This document shows, piece after piece, positions 5,770 to 5,874 of a stretch of DNA of 5,874 bases. Position 1 is the stretch's first letter, and the number at the start of each line of letters is the position of its first letter. The notes under the pieces are model-generated. The model was given only the letters and a program-made list of their open reading frames with translations. It made no database searches and was not told the DNA's origin. The stretch lies in contig JAISBQ010000373.1 in assembly GCA_031266115.1 (NCBI GenBank), positions 1 to 5,874 of the forward strand, in the 5' to 3' direction. The DNA comes from Bifidobacteriaceae bacterium (GTDB taxonomy: Bacteria > Actinomycetota > Actinomycetes > Actinomycetales > WQXJ01). Both the position numbers and the translations under genes were made by a program.

Positions 5770-5833
5770 GGAAGTGCAACGCCTCTACGGTTGTGGTTGC
5801 TCAACTACGACCGAACAGAGGGGTTGCACTTCC
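5770..5833 (+). repeat. 64-nt nearly complete inverted repeat at the IS end
   Basis: 5770-5786 pairs with 5817-5833 at 16 of 17 positions (only 5781/5822 fails). After a small asymmetric internal loop (5787 against 5814-5816), 5788-5799 pairs with 5802-5813 in 12 further pairs, two of them G-T type. As RNA this folds as one long hairpin with a tiny loop. Its 3' arm contains AGAGGGG (5817-5823), the apparent ribosome binding site of the transposase, and the hairpin ends on the base before the TTG start codon. Confidence 0.85.
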
Positions 5834-5874
5834 TTGCCAGCACACTACACACACCTGTCCCTTGACGAGCGGGT
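5834..5874 (+). CDS. IS30-family transposase, N-terminal fragment (truncated by window edge)
   Basis: The frame from TTG 5834 reads (M)PAHYTHLSLDERV up to the edge. HYTHL(S/T)L-(D/E)-ER is the hallmark beginning of IS30-family transposases, leading into their N-terminal helix-turn-helix (HTH_38) that binds the terminal repeats; the DDE catalytic domain would lie beyond the window. TTG is taken as the start because AGAGGGG lies 10 nt upstream and the family's N-terminus begins here. The frame is open back to a GTG at 5774 inside the inverted repeat, and a start there would add 20 unrelated residues. Whether the gene is intact cannot be judged. Confidence 0.75.
   Translation, partial: MPAHYTHLSLDER

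Larger units (their letters stand above)
5770..5874 (+). mobile_element. Left part of an IS30-family insertion sequence (runs off right edge)
   Basis: The element is recognised by the transposase N-terminus at 5834-5874 and by a terminal-repeat-like GGAAGTGCAAC at 5770-5780. The outer boundary is placed at 5770 because the long inverted repeat begins there, but the true terminus could be a few bases further out (the preceding bases are TTTCTAGAC). The other end and any target duplication are outside the window. It has inserted in the spacer after the DUF4870 terminator (between 5723 and 5770), so no gene in view is interrupted. Confidence 0.7.

Overview
This window is chromosomal DNA from a high-GC Gram-positive bacterium (Actinomycetota). 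Three things point there: strong G/C bias at third codon positions, frequent GTG starts, and a set of gene families typical of actinobacteria (a DUF3027 protein next to a cold-shock-domain protein, a DUF2530 protein next to an NCS2 permease, and a PhoP-like OmpR-family regulator). The genus cannot be fixed from the sequence alone.

Layout. The minus strand at 45-836 encodes an OmpR/PhoP-type response regulator. A few codons of a probable downstream partner, likely its histidine kinase, run off the left edge. Divergent from it, a compact plus-strand operon covers 1014-3242: a cold-shock-domain protein with a helical C-terminal extension, a DUF3027 protein with four C-terminal cysteines that could bind metal, and a predicted secreted protein with a C-terminal Ig-like domain. 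The first two are separated by 10 nt with the Shine-Dalgarno over the upstream stop; the last two share one base (TGATG). A small DUF2530 membrane protein (3267-3470, minus) converges on the operon. It is divergent from an AzgA/PbuG-type NCS2 purine permease (3568-5037, plus). Both genes of this divergent pair appear to have -10 elements placed exactly 7 nt before their ATG, the geometry of leaderless mRNAs. A DUF4870-like membrane protein with a Pro/Gly/Tyr-rich N-terminal tail follows (5130-5672) and ends in a strong GC-rich hairpin terminator.

The right edge (from about 5770) holds the start of an IS30-family insertion sequence: a GGAAGTGCAAC end and the first 14 residues of the transposase. 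Just before the transposase start lies a 64-nt, nearly self-complementary sequence whose 3' arm contains the apparent Shine-Dalgarno. This suggests a hairpin that blocks transposase translation on read-through transcripts, as is known for IS10 and IS50.

No defence system, CRISPR array, tRNA or rRNA is visible. Most of the window is ordinary core or near-core actinobacterial sequence. The points most worth checking are the IS-end hairpin, the uncharacterised cold-shock/DUF3027/secreted-protein operon, and the paired leaderless promoters.
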